Position numbers and translations under genes: made by a program
The notes under the pieces: generated by a model
The model's database searches: none
What the model was told of the DNA's origin: nothing
The model's input: only the letters and a program-made list of their open reading frames with translations
Shown: piece after piece, positions 23,682 to 32,400 of the stretch
How the letters are laid out: every line of letters starts with the position of its first letter
How positions within the stretch are numbered: position 1 is the first letter of the stretch
NCBI GenBank assembly: GCA_040081715.1
Contig: JBEBFY010000003.1
Coordinates: 62,001-126,000, forward strand
Reading direction: 5' to 3'
Length of the DNA stretch: 64,000 bases
Origin: CANKJK01 sp040081715
GTDB taxonomy: Bacteria; Acidobacteriota; Vicinamibacteria; Vicinamibacterales; UBA2999

Positions 23682-24494
23682 GTGGCCACGTCCGCATTCC
23701 TCGAGACCGCACGCGACATCGTGCTGCGCGCTGGCGAGATCCAGTCCGGTCGGCAGCGCTCGGGCTTCCGCATTGACAAGAAGGGCGTCACGGATCTGGT
23801 AACCGAGGTTGACCTGGAGTGCGAGCGGATGTGCCGGGCCGTGCTGGCCGAGCGCTACCCGGACCACGACATCCTCGCCGAGGAACTGGGGGGCCGAACG
23901 ACCGGCGCACACGCATCGAAGTACCGGTGGATCTTCGACCCGCTCGATGGCACTACGAACTACGCGCACGGCCTGCCCATCTACTGCTCCTCGCTGGGGC
24001 TCGAGGTGGACGGCGAGGTAGTGGTGGCCGCCATCTACGATCCCAGCCGGCAGGAACTCTTCACGGCGGAGAAGGGTGAGGGCGCCTGGCTGAACGGTGA
24101 GCGCCTGCGGGTGTCCGCCACGGATCGCCTGATCGACTCGCTGCTCGTGACGGGATTTCCCTACGACGTGCGGTTGCGGCAGGAGGAACTGATCGCGATT
24201 TTTGCCGCGTTCCTCACGGAGGCGCGTGCCGTGCGCCGGCTGGGCTCGGCGGCGGTGGACCTCTGCTACGTGGCCGCGGGCCGGTTCGACGGCTTCTGGG
24301 AGCAGCACCTCAAGCCGTGGGACGTCGCGGCCGGTTCGCTCATCGTGACCGAGGCCGGCGGGCGCATGAGTCGGATGGACGGCACGGCGTTCAGTGTGGA
24401 GGCCGGGAGTCTGCTGGCCAGCAACGGGTGCCTCCATGGCGGGATGGTCCGCCTCATCGCCGCGGTCCAGACCCCGCCCGGTCCGTTCGTGTAG
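23682..24494 (+). CDS. suhB: inositol monophosphatase family protein
   Basis: A 270-residue Mg-dependent phosphatase of the IMPase/SuhB family. The metal site is formed by ILAEELGG, then WIFDPLDGTTNYAHGLP (DPLDGT motif) and, later, LKPWDVAAGSLIVTEAGG (WDxAAG motif). Substrates in the family include inositol-1-phosphate, fructose-1,6-bisphosphate and 3'-phosphoadenosine-5'-phosphate; the sequence alone does not decide. The GTG start lies 18 bases after the RsbW-like gene. The symbol follows the commonest bacterial name for this subgroup. Confidence 0.9.
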   Translation: MATSAFLETARDIVLRAGEIQSGRQRSGFRIDKKGVTDLVTEVDLECERMCRAVLAERYPDHDILAEELGGRTTGAHASKYRWIFDPLDGTTNYAHGLPIYCSSLGLEVDGEVVVAAIYDPSRQELFTAEKGEGAWLNGERLRVSATDRLIDSLLVTGFPYDVRLRQEELIAIFAAFLTEARAVRRLGSAAVDLCYVAAGRFDGFWEQHLKPWDVAAGSLIVTEAGGRMSRMDGTAFSVEAGSLLASNGCLHGGMVRLIAAVQTPPGPFV

Positions 24495-24508
24495 GGCGCG
24501 GACATCCT

Positions 24509-25105
24509 GTGCGCGAGTTCTTCTCACGAGTCTACGAGATGGCGCTGGCCGCCGGCGGCGCGGGCGTCTTCGGCGTGTCGTTCCTCGATTCGTCGTTCGT
24601 GCCGCTGCCCGAAATCAGCGACCTGATGGTGGTCGTGATGGTGATGCAGCACAAGGCCTGGATGCCGTACTACGCGGCGATGGCCACCGGAGGCTCCATC
24701 GCCGGCTGTTACGTGATCTACGCGCTGGCCCGCAAGGGTGGCTCGGGCTTCCTCGAACGGCGGATGAGTGCGGCTCGGGGCGAGCAGGTATTGAGGCTGT
24801 ACCGGCGGTATGGCCTGCTTGCGTTGATGATTCCGGCGATTCTGCCGCCGCCGGCGCCCTTCAAGATCTTCGTCCTCCTGGCCGGCGTGGCCGGGGTCAG
24901 CCCGTTGCGGTTCGTCCTTGGGGTGGGCATCGCCCGGGCTCTCAGGTATCTCGTGCTGGGCGGGTTGACCATTCGCTACGGCGAAGACGGGCTCGAGCTG
25001 GTGCGGACGCATGGTCCGCTCGTGGCGGGCATCGTCGTGGGCCTGATCGTGCTCGGGTCGCTGGTCTGGTGGTGGGTGAGGCGCCGGGCGCAACGGGTAC
25101 ACTGA
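24509..25105 (+). CDS. YqaA-like SNARE-associated (DedA superfamily) membrane protein
   Basis: A 198-residue inner-membrane protein of the VTT/DedA superfamily, YqaA type. The segment GVSFLDSSFVPLPEISDLMVV and GSIAGCYVIYALARKGG plus the amphipathic re-entrant IPAILPPPAPFKIFVLLAGVAGV with a downstream arginine (GIARALRY) match the family, whose members are linked to phospholipid scrambling or undecaprenyl-phosphate handling. GTG 24509 gives VREFFSRVYE. It lies 14 bases after the suhB-like gene and just before ttcA, probably in one transcript. Confidence 0.85.
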   Translation: MREFFSRVYEMALAAGGAGVFGVSFLDSSFVPLPEISDLMVVVMVMQHKAWMPYYAAMATGGSIAGCYVIYALARKGGSGFLERRMSAARGEQVLRLYRRYGLLALMIPAILPPPAPFKIFVLLAGVAGVSPLRFVLGVGIARALRYLVLGGLTIRYGEDGLELVRTHGPLVAGIVVGLIVLGSLVWWWVRRRAQRVH

Positions 25106-25112
25106 GCACGGC

Positions 25113-25949
25113 ATGGGCTACCAGAGCGCTCTCGAGGCGCGCATCGCGCGGAAGACCACCCGGGCCATCACCGAGTACTCGATGATTGAGGACGGGGACC
25201 GCGTGATGGTGGGCCTCTCCGGCGGGAAGGATAGCTGGGCGCTCCTGCAGATCCTGGACGAACTGCGCAAGCGGGCGCCCATCACCTTCACGCTGGTGGC
25301 CGTCAACGTCGATTCCGGCTACAAGGACTACAAGCACGGCGTCATCACCGAGATCTGTAGGGCGCGCGGGTGGGAATTGCAGATTGAGCACACCGCCATC
25401 GGCGAGGTGATGGACGACATCCTCGCTGACGGGGCGACGCCCTGCTCGCTCTGCGCCCGGCTCCGGCGGGGCGTGCTGTATCGGGTCGCGCGGGACGTGG
25501 GTGCGACCAAGATTGCCCTGGGCCACCACCTGGACGACTTCGTGGAGACCCTGCTGCTGAATGTGTTCTTCGCGGGTGCGCTGAAGGCGATGCCCGCGCG
25601 TCTCCTGTCGGACAACAGCGAGCACGTGGTCATCCGCCCCTTCGTCTATGTGACGGAAGACGAATGCCGGGCGTATGCGCGGGAGCGGGATCTGCAGGTC
25701 ATCGGCTGCTGCTGCCCGGCCTGCGGGGACCTGAGCCTGCAGCGGCAGCGGATCAAGAAGCTCATTTTCGACCTCGAGCAGGAGCATCCCGGGGTACGCC
25801 ACTCGATGATCACGGCCCTGGGCAACGTGATGCCGCGCCACTTGCTGGACCGCCGGCTGAACCCGGTGGCGGATCTGGCGGCATGCCTGCCGGCCGACCC
25901 GGATACGCCGCCACTCCCGACGCTCATCCCCGTGCTCACGGGGCGCTAG
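25113..25949 (+). CDS. ttcA: tRNA 2-thiocytidine synthetase TtcA
   Basis: A 278-residue PP-loop enzyme that thiolates cytidine 32 in tRNA. The ATP-binding LSGGKDSWALL motif is at about residues 34-44. Two cysteine pairs that hold the 4Fe-4S cluster and act in sulfur transfer appear as CSLCARLRRG and CCCPACGD. LGHHLDDFVETLLLN is the second conserved family motif. The length agrees with TtcA. A TACACT hexamer nine bases before the ATG could allow independent, nearly leaderless transcription. Confidence 0.94.
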   Translation: MGYQSALEARIARKTTRAITEYSMIEDGDRVMVGLSGGKDSWALLQILDELRKRAPITFTLVAVNVDSGYKDYKHGVITEICRARGWELQIEHTAIGEVMDDILADGATPCSLCARLRRGVLYRVARDVGATKIALGHHLDDFVETLLLNVFFAGALKAMPARLLSDNSEHVVIRPFVYVTEDECRAYARERDLQVIGCCCPACGDLSLQRQRIKKLIFDLEQEHPGVRHSMITALGNVMPRHLLDRRLNPVADLAACLPADPDTPPLPTLIPVLTGR

Positions 25950-25985
25950 GTGCACGATCGTTTTCAACCGTTCACGTCTCGTTCG

Positions 25986-26855
25986 ATGATGGGCCACATG
26001 GTGAATCGACAACTGATCCGGGCCGCCCTTCTGGCGGCGGCCCTCGTGAGTGCGGCGGGCATGGCCGGGGCCCAGCAGCGGCCGTTGACGACGGAGGACC
26101 CCGAAACCGTGGGCGAGGGTCGCGTGCTGATTGAGGGCGGTTTCGACTACGGCCGTGGCGTGAACTTCCCGCTGTCGGGCCTCGAGGGCAACCTGCTCCG
26201 GATTCCGCTGATCGGTGTCAGCCTGGGCGTGGGCAAGATTGCGGAGATCCAGATGGATGGGGGGCTTCGGAACCGGCTCACCATCACCGACCGGCGCGGC
26301 GCGCCGTTTTCTTCGATGCTCAGATCCACGGGGGCCACGACGTCGGACTTCGAGGACATCGTGATCGGGGCGAAGACCCGGCTGGTGCCTGAATCGGCGC
26401 ACTTTCCGTCGATCGGCATGCGCTTCGCGACGCGGCTGCCGAACGCCTCGAACGAGAGCGGGCTGGGCAACGACACCATCGACTTCCAGAGCACGCTCCT
26501 GTTCGGGAAGACGGTGCAGTCGGTGCGCGTCGTCGGCAATATCGGCGCGGCCTTTCTGAGCGACCCGCAGCGCGGCGAGAGCCAGAACGACGTGGTGGTG
26601 TACGGACTCTCGTTCGCCCGTGCGATTACCACCGCAGCTGAAGTGGTGGGGGAGATCAACGGCCGCTGGAGTACGGCGTCGGGCGTGGCGCCGCCCGGCA
26701 CGGAAACCCGCGGGCAGGCACGGTTCGGCGCCCGATATACGCACGGAAGTGTTCGATGGGACGGTGCCGTCATCATTGGCCTCACGTCGATTGACCCCGG
26801 GGTTGGCATGGCGGGCGGATTTACCTACGTCTTCAACGCCTTCAACGTCCCATGA
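25986..26855 (+). CDS. predicted outer-membrane beta-strand protein
   Basis: A protein of about 289 residues with a signal peptide (hydrophobic LIRAALLAAALVSAAG, cleavage near AGAQ) followed by alternating strands and a closing aromatic-rich strand. The pattern PLTTEDPETVGEGRVLIEGGFDYG at the mature N-terminus is found in transporter-like outer-membrane proteins related to the MetA-pathway degradation family. Starts at GTG 25950, ATG 25986, 25989 and 25998 are all possible and none has a clear ribosome site. It overlaps dapF by four bases. Function unknown. Confidence 0.7.
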   Translation: MMGHMVNRQLIRAALLAAALVSAAGMAGAQQRPLTTEDPETVGEGRVLIEGGFDYGRGVNFPLSGLEGNLLRIPLIGVSLGVGKIAEIQMDGGLRNRLTITDRRGAPFSSMLRSTGATTSDFEDIVIGAKTRLVPESAHFPSIGMRFATRLPNASNESGLGNDTIDFQSTLLFGKTVQSVRVVGNIGAAFLSDPQRGESQNDVVVYGLSFARAITTAAEVVGEINGRWSTASGVAPPGTETRGQARFGARYTHGSVRWDGAVIIGLTSIDPGVGMAGGFTYVFNAFNVP

Positions 26856-27682
26856 CCGGGTTTGGTGTCACAAAGGCGCACGCCTATGGCAACGACTTCC
26901 TCTTCGTCAGCGAGGACGCCGTCGAGGGCGATCCGGCGATGCTGGCGAGGATCCTCTGTGCCCGCCACACCGGTGTCGGTGCCGATGGGCTGATCCTCTA
27001 TCGACGGCGCCCGGGTGGGGCGACGATGCGGCTCTGGAATGCCGATGGGAGCGCATCCGAACTCTCCGGCAACGGACTCCGCTGCCTGGCGGCGCTGGTC
27101 GCCCGCGACGGGGGGTTCGACCCGGCTGACCCCTCCAGAAGATCGGTGCGGGTGGAGACCACGGCGGGGCTTAAGACGCTGGAGCTGCTGGCCGCTGACG
27201 GGCCGCGCTACACCTTCCGGGCGGCGATGGGGCACCCCGAGCGCCTGCGCCAGGACGTCATCCAGGTCGGTGGGGAGGCTGTGCCGGTGGTGCTGCTCAG
27301 CGTCGGGAACCCGCAGTGCATCGTGCTGGGCCCGTTGCCGGACGAAGCCCGGTTCCGGGCGGTCGGGGGAGCCCTGGCGGTACACCCGCACTTTCCCGAG
27401 GGCACGAACGTGGCATTCGTGCAGGTGGATCGGGAGGACCTTGTGCAGATCCTGATCTGGGAGCGCGGTGTCGGGCCAACGACTTCGTCAGGGACGGGAT
27501 CGTCCGCCTCCGCGGTCGCCGCCGCTGCCTATGGTGGAGCGGGCCGTTCGGTGCGCGTGGATGCGCCGGGCGGATCCCAGCAGGTGGATTGGCGTGAAGA
27601 CGGCATCTACCTCACCGGCGATGCCGAGATCCTGTTCGATGCCGTGTGGCTGCCCGTGACCGGCGCGGCCCCGCTACGGTAG
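26852..27682 (+). CDS. DapF-family epimerase homologue with Ser in place of both catalytic Cys
   Basis: A 276-residue protein of the diaminopimelate epimerase fold. It has AYGNDFLFV, GVGADGLIL, the first active-site loop NADGSASELSGNGLRC and the second, ERGVGPTTSSGTGSSASA. In characterised DapF the loops read CGNG and CGTG/CGSG, with cysteines as the acid/base pair. Here both positions are serine (Ser72, codon 27065-27067, and Ser213), with the surrounding loops intact. The length is typical. It may be inactive, use another residue pair, or act on another substrate. ATG overlaps the outer-membrane gene as ATGA. The symbol dapF is withheld for this reason. Confidence 0.85.
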   Translation: MTGFGVTKAHAYGNDFLFVSEDAVEGDPAMLARILCARHTGVGADGLILYRRRPGGATMRLWNADGSASELSGNGLRCLAALVARDGGFDPADPSRRSVRVETTAGLKTLELLAADGPRYTFRAAMGHPERLRQDVIQVGGEAVPVVLLSVGNPQCIVLGPLPDEARFRAVGGALAVHPHFPEGTNVAFVQVDREDLVQILIWERGVGPTTSSGTGSSASAVAAAAYGGAGRSVRVDAPGGSQQVDWREDGIYLTGDAEILFDAVWLPVTGAAPLR

Positions 27683-27733
27683 TCGCGGTTCCTGCGACCC
27701 GCACGCCCCAGGAGGGGCGATGTTCCTACCCGA

Positions 27734-28342
27734 TCAGGACTTCCGCGCGGCGGGCGGGGCCTTCGTCCGCTTTGCCGCTAGTGGGGCACGTGTCGGCTCC
27801 AGCGCCCCAACTATCTGGGCAATTCGCGTCGACACCCCGTTCAACAACAGGTCCGCGCCGTCCAGGTCGTCCTCGCTGACGAGTGCGCGTGCCTTTTGCA
27901 GGTCCGTGTCGATCGTGTCGAGTGCTGCTTCTGCCCTGCCCGCTGCCCTTCGGCTGGACCGGACGCGGGCCGCTGCACCGACCGTGGTCCGCGCGGACGC
28001 CAACGTGGAAGCGACGTTACTCAGTGAGGCGTCAAGCCGTTCCCGCCGTGCGCGATGCGCGCCCGTGGCGGCGCTCGACGCCGTCTTGGCACGCTCATGG
28101 CTGTCGAGGGCATGGTTGAGGGCCAGCTTGAAGTCACGGTTCAATGCAGCCGCCGCGCTCTTGTCGATCGCGGTTCGTGCCGCTGCCAGCTCCGCCGGAG
28201 CGTACCGTTCCGCCTGCGCCGAACGCGCGGCCTCGATGGCCTGGCGCGCGAGGTCCATTTCCTTGGTGGGGGGCGTGCCACAGGCCACGGTGGCGACACA
28301 GACGAGCACGGCGGCCACCGCGCAGCCGAAGCGACTGAACAT
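27734..28342 (-). CDS. DUF4398-like lipoprotein
   Basis: A 202-residue lipoprotein with a lipobox VATVACG at about residue 17-21. The mature part is almost fully helical: EMDLARQAIEAARSAQAERYAPAELAAARTAID and LNRDFKLALNHALDSHERAKTAS match DUF4398, a periplasmic helical domain often found next to OmpA-like proteins. A second coiled region follows (about residues 95-175) and a basic Ala/Pro-rich tail. The ATG is preceded by TATACT and seven bases, suggesting leaderless expression. It is divergent from radC with 24 bases between start codons. Confidence 0.8.
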   Translation of the reverse strand: MFSRFGCAVAAVLVCVATVACGTPPTKEMDLARQAIEAARSAQAERYAPAELAAARTAIDKSAAAALNRDFKLALNHALDSHERAKTASSAATGAHRARRERLDASLSNVASTLASARTTVGAAARVRSSRRAAGRAEAALDTIDTDLQKARALVSEDDLDGADLLLNGVSTRIAQIVGALEPTRAPLAAKRTKAPPAARKS

Positions 28343-28349
28343 CGCCTTG

Positions 28350-28357
28350 AGTATAGA
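28350..28357. promoter_or_regulatory. overlapping opposed -10 elements, DUF4398/radC
   Basis: The octamer AGTATAGA carries TATAGA on the plus strand (28352-28357), nine bases before the radC GTG at 28367, and TATACT on the minus strand (28350-28355), seven bases before the lipoprotein ATG at 28342. The whole intergenic space is only 24 bases, so both promoters must sit here or upstream inside the opposing gene. Confidence 0.5.
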
Positions 28358-28366
28358 ACCAGTCAC

Positions 28367-29041
28367 GTGAAGGGCCTCGCGACGTACGACCGTCCGCGCG
28401 AGAAGTTGGGCCGACTCGGCGCATATGCCCTCGGCGACCACGAACTCGTCGCGCTGGTACTCGGGAGCGGGTCGCGTCACCGGGACGTCCTGACGCTCGC
28501 CACGACGCTGCTCGCCGAAACGGGAGGCGTCCATGGGCTGGCCCGGCTGTCGACTGCGGACCTCGTCCGCGTCAGCGGCATCGGTCCCGCGCGTGCGGCG
28601 CAGGTGCTGGCGGCGCTGGAACTTGGGCGGCGGTCGCTGACGACACGGGCCGCCGAGCGCGTCCGGCTCTCCACGCCGCAGCAGTTGGCCACCTGGCTGA
28701 TTCCACAGTACGGCGCCGCACGCGTGGAGCAGTTCGGTATCGTGATGCTCGACACGCGCCACCGGCTGATCCGCGCCGACGTGCTCTCGGTCGGGTCGCT
28801 CGATGCCACGATCGTCCACCCACGGGAAGTCTTCCGCGCGGCGGCCGCTGCGTCGTCGTCGGCGATCGTGCTCTTTCACAATCACCCTTCCGGCGATCCC
28901 ACGCCGAGTCCAGACGACCTCGCGCTGACCATGCGGATGATCAGGGCCGGGGAGGTGATGGGCATCCGCGTGGTGGACCACCTCGTGCTGGCCGATCAGC
29001 ACTACTACAGCCTGCTCGAAGCCGGCCGGCTGCCCCGCTGA
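28367..29041 (+). CDS. radC: RadC-family JAMM domain protein
   Basis: A 224-residue RadC protein. The N-terminal UPF0758 helix-hairpin part includes REKLGRLGAYALGDHELVALVLGSG and the HhH element DLVRVSGIGPARAAQVLAALELG; the C-terminal JAMM/MPN+ zinc motif is LFHNHPSGDPTPSPDD with an upstream glutamate-like position. The historical DNA-repair link of RadC in E. coli is disputed and the JAMM activity has no firm substrate. The GTG start at 28367 directly follows a -10-like hexamer; larger in-frame extensions would run antisense through the DUF4398 gene. Confidence 0.93.
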   Translation: MKGLATYDRPREKLGRLGAYALGDHELVALVLGSGSRHRDVLTLATTLLAETGGVHGLARLSTADLVRVSGIGPARAAQVLAALELGRRSLTTRAAERVRLSTPQQLATWLIPQYGAARVEQFGIVMLDTRHRLIRADVLSVGSLDATIVHPREVFRAAAAASSSAIVLFHNHPSGDPTPSPDDLALTMRMIRAGEVMGIRVVDHLVLADQHYYSLLEAGRLPR

Positions 29042-29097
29042 CATACTCGCGGCCGGGCATTTGTCACCGAACTTCGGTTCCAGCACACTAGGGCTGC

Positions 29098-30384
29098 GTG
29101 ACGACGCTGTATCTGGATTGTTTCTCAGGGGCCTCGGGTGACATGGTGCTCGGCGCGCTGATTGATGCGGGAGTGCCCCTTGCCGATCTGCGAGCGGCGC
29201 TTGGGAGCCTGGCTGTTGACCCGGAAGCCGTCTGGACGGAGCGGGTGGTCCGCACCGGGATCGCGGCGACGAAGTTCCACGTCCGCGGCGAGGGCGTGCC
29301 CGAGTCAGGGCCGGCGCCCGCGGCGACCCACGACCACGGGCACGGCCATAGCCCCGATCACGGGCATGACCATGGGCACCCCGATTCCCATGCCGCCGGG
29401 CACGACCATGCGGATGATCACGCCCACCGGACCCTGCCGGAGATCTACAGACTGATCGACCGGTCCGCGCTCGCGCCGGCCGGCCGTGAACGTGCGAAGG
29501 CGCTCTTTGCGCGGCTCGGCGAGGCCGAGTCGGCCATTCATGGCACGCCGATCGAGCAGGTGCACCTGCACGAAGTCGGCGCCCTGGACTCGATCATCGA
29601 CATCGTTGGCGCGGTGTTCGCCTTCGAGGCGCTGGGCGCGGACGAGGTCATCGCATCGCCGCTGAACGTGGGCAGCGGGACCGTGCGCTTGGCACATGGC
29701 CTGTATCCCGTGCCCGCGCCGGCCACGCTGAAGTTGCTGGCGGGCGTGCCCATCTACAGCGGCGCCCAGGTCGCGGAACTGGTGACACCCACGGGGGCCC
29801 TGCTGGTGTCGGACTATGCGCAGGGGTACGGCCCGATGCCGGCGATGACCGTGCGGACGGTTGGTTACGGCGCGGGCGGCCGCGATTTTCGCGACACGCC
29901 GAACGTGCTCAGGGCCGTGCTGGGCGACCGGTCCGCCGGGCATACCCACACCGTGTGCGTCATCGAATGTGAGATCGACGACATGAATCCGCAGATTTTC
30001 GGGGCGCTGATGGATCAAGTACTCGAGGCGGGTGCCTTGGACGTGTTCTACACGGCCGTGCAGATGAAGAAGAGCCGGCCCGGGACGCTGCTGACCATCA
30101 TGGCGCCGCCCGCGAAGCGTGAGGCCCTGACCGCCCTGGTGTTCCGGGAGACCACCACCATCGGCGTGCGCTACCGCGAGATGACCCGCGAGTGCCTGGA
30201 CCGCAGCCACAAGACGGTGGAGACGCCCCTCGGCGCGGTCCGCTTCAAGCTGGCGACCCGCGGCGGCACGCTCCTCAACGCCTCCCCTGAGTTTGAGGAC
30301 ATCCTCCGGCTCGCCACCGCGCACGGCCGGCCCATCAAGGATGTCCAGGCGCTGGCGATGAAAGCGTTCCTGGAGTCCGCATGA
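29098..30384 (+). CDS. larC: LarC nickel insertion protein (Ni-pincer cofactor)
   Basis: A 428-residue LarC (DUF111) protein, which inserts nickel into pyridinium-3,5-bisthiocarboxylate mononucleotide to finish the Ni-pincer cofactor of lactate racemase and related LarA enzymes. It starts with LYLDCFSGASGDMVLGAL and contains HLHEVGALDSIIDIVG, EIDDMNPQIFGALMD and TTIGVRYREM. In some lactobacilli LarC is made by programmed frameshifting of two frames; here it is one uninterrupted frame. A His-rich stretch (about residues 78-111, GHGHSPDHGHDHGHPDSH region) probably binds nickel. larA, larB and larE are not in the window. It overlaps metG by four bases. Confidence 0.93.
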   Translation: MTTLYLDCFSGASGDMVLGALIDAGVPLADLRAALGSLAVDPEAVWTERVVRTGIAATKFHVRGEGVPESGPAPAATHDHGHGHSPDHGHDHGHPDSHAAGHDHADDHAHRTLPEIYRLIDRSALAPAGRERAKALFARLGEAESAIHGTPIEQVHLHEVGALDSIIDIVGAVFAFEALGADEVIASPLNVGSGTVRLAHGLYPVPAPATLKLLAGVPIYSGAQVAELVTPTGALLVSDYAQGYGPMPAMTVRTVGYGAGGRDFRDTPNVLRAVLGDRSAGHTHTVCVIECEIDDMNPQIFGALMDQVLEAGALDVFYTAVQMKKSRPGTLLTIMAPPAKREALTALVFRETTTIGVRYREMTRECLDRSHKTVETPLGAVRFKLATRGGTLLNASPEFEDILRLATAHGRPIKDVQALAMKAFLESA

Positions 30385-32393
30385 AGCCGTTCTTCATCAC
30401 CACGCCCATCTACTACATCAACGCGCGCCCGCACATCGGTCATGCGTACACCACGATGGTGGCCGACGCCATCGCGCGGTCGCGCCGGTTGCTGGGAGAC
30501 GACGTATTCTTCCTGACCGGCACCGACGAGCACGGCCAGAAGGTGGAGCGGGCCGCGCAGAAGGCCGGCATGCCCACGCCCGCGTTTGCCGACGAGGTGG
30601 CCGGGGCGTTCCGGCAGATGTGCGAGGACCTCAATATCTCGAACGACGACTTCATCCGCACGACCGAGCCGCGCCACCATCGCGCTGCGCAGGCCCTCTG
30701 GACGCGCGTGGCCGCCGCTGGCGACATCTACAAAGGCGACTACGAGGGCTGGTACTGCACGGTGGACGAGATCTTCGTTCCCGAAGCCCAGTTGGCCGAT
30801 GGGTGCTGCCCGACCTGCGGCGGGAAGGTCGAACGCCTCAAGGAGGAGAGTTACTACTTCCGGCTCTCGAAGTATCAGCAGCCGCTGCTCGATTTCTATG
30901 CCGCGAACCCGGACTTCCTGCAGCCGCACTTCCGGCTGAACGAGATCCGGACCTTCGTCGAAGGTGGGTTGCAGGACCTGAGCATCAGCCGCACGTCGTT
31001 CCAATGGGGCGTTCCCGTGCCCGGCGACGCCAGGCACGTCATGTATGTCTGGTTCGACGCGCTCACCAACTACCTGACGGCGCTCGGCTTCGGGGGCGAT
31101 CCGGCCGGGGCGGCTGGAGCGGCCGGCAAGGACGAGGTCGCGGCATTCTGGCCGTCGGCGACCCATCTGGTGGGGAAGGAGATCATCCGGCAGCACGCGT
31201 TGTACTGGCCGGCCTTCCTGATGTCGGCGGGCCTGCTGCCCCCGAAACGGATCATCGCCCATGGTTGGTGGCTGATGGGTGGCGCCAAGATGTCGAAGTC
31301 GGTGGGCAATGTGGCACGCTACGAGGACTACGTCCGGGTCTTCGGCGTCGATGGCCTGCGCTACTTCGTGATGCGGGAGATGACACTCGGCCTCGACGCG
31401 AACTTCTCCGATGAGGCGATGCTGACGCGCTTCAACGCGGACCTGGCCAACGACCTCGGCAATCTCATCAGCCGTGGTACGACGATGATTCACCGGTACT
31501 GCGACGGCGTCGTGCCGGCACCCGGTGCCGGTGAGGAACTGGACAAGACGCTGGCGGTCGAGAGCGCCGCCGTCATCCGTGATGTCCTGGCCGCGTTCGA
31601 CACGGTGCAGACCAGCGCCGCGCTGCAGCGCACCTGGGAGCTTGTGCGCCTGGTCAACCAGTACATCGTCAAGCGGGAGCCGTGGACGCTGGCGAAGGAT
31701 CCCGCCAAGCGCGGCCTGCTCGAGACGACACTCTTCCACGCCGCCGACGCCCTCAGGGTGATTGCGGCGCTGGTGGAGCCGGTGATGCCGGCCGCGGCGG
31801 ACCGGATCCGTCAGATGCTTGGCGTGCCACGCGAGCCGTGGGCCGGCCTCGCGCCTGGCACTCTCAAACCCGGCACGCGCCTCGGGAAAACTGAGGCGCT
31901 CTTTCCCCGCATTGAACTGACCGTGGAGGAACTTCGATCGATGTCCAATTCAGAATCTGTCCCCGCACCGGCGGCTGTGCCGTCCCCCGAGACACCCGCG
32001 GCGGCGGCTGTGGCCGCGCCCGCGCCGGTCCCGACCCCGGCAACCCCGTCGGCGGCGGCTGCCAGCGGCGACAGCCGGATCGGGATCGACGACTTCATGA
32101 AGGTGGAACTGCGCGTCGGGACGGTGCTCGAGGCGGAGGCGGTGCCGAAGTCAAAGAAGCTCCTGAAGCTGCTCGTGGATGCGGGCACGGAGCAACGGAC
32201 GATCCTCGCGGGTATCGCCGAGGCGTACACGCCTGAGCAGATGGTGGGACGGACGATCGTGTTTGTCGCGAACCTCGAGCCCCGCAAGCTGATGGGGATC
32301 GAGTCCAACGGGATGGTACTGGCCGCCAGTGTTGAGGGCGGTCTGCCCACGCTGGTCAGCGTCGAGAACGTCCCCGGCGCGCGGGTGCGCTAG
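30381..32393 (+). CDS. metG: methionyl-tRNA synthetase with C-terminal tRNA-binding domain
   Basis: A 670-residue class I synthetase. The HIGH-type motif is RPHIGHAYT (residues 14-22) and the KMSKS loop is GAKMSKSVGN (about 308). A single CPTCGGKVERL knuckle lies in the connective peptide. The anticodon-binding helical domain follows, then an Ala/Pro-rich linker of about 35 residues (about 523-558) and a C-terminal EMAP/Trbp111-type OB domain (FMKVELRVGTVLEAEAVPKS, ILAGIAEAYTPEQMVG) that binds tRNA and dimerises. The start overlaps larC as ATGA, an odd pairing with no obvious functional link. Confidence 0.97.
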   Translation: MKPFFITTPIYYINARPHIGHAYTTMVADAIARSRRLLGDDVFFLTGTDEHGQKVERAAQKAGMPTPAFADEVAGAFRQMCEDLNISNDDFIRTTEPRHHRAAQALWTRVAAAGDIYKGDYEGWYCTVDEIFVPEAQLADGCCPTCGGKVERLKEESYYFRLSKYQQPLLDFYAANPDFLQPHFRLNEIRTFVEGGLQDLSISRTSFQWGVPVPGDARHVMYVWFDALTNYLTALGFGGDPAGAAGAAGKDEVAAFWPSATHLVGKEIIRQHALYWPAFLMSAGLLPPKRIIAHGWWLMGGAKMSKSVGNVARYEDYVRVFGVDGLRYFVMREMTLGLDANFSDEAMLTRFNADLANDLGNLISRGTTMIHRYCDGVVPAPGAGEELDKTLAVESAAVIRDVLAAFDTVQTSAALQRTWELVRLVNQYIVKREPWTLAKDPAKRGLLETTLFHAADALRVIAALVEPVMPAAADRIRQMLGVPREPWAGLAPGTLKPGTRLGKTEALFPRIELTVEELRSMSNSESVPAPAAVPSPETPAAAAVAAPAPVPTPATPSAAAASGDSRIGIDDFMKVELRVGTVLEAEAVPKSKKLLKLLVDAGTEQRTILAGIAEAYTPEQMVGRTIVFVANLEPRKLMGIESNGMVLAASVEGGLPTLVSVENVPGARVR

Positions 32394-32400
32394 GGCTCCT

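Noticed and set aside
27734..29086. Longer form of the DUF4398 lipoprotein with about 250 N-terminal residues
   Set aside because: The extension is antisense to radC, whose JAMM motif is intact; the lipobox supports the start at 28342.
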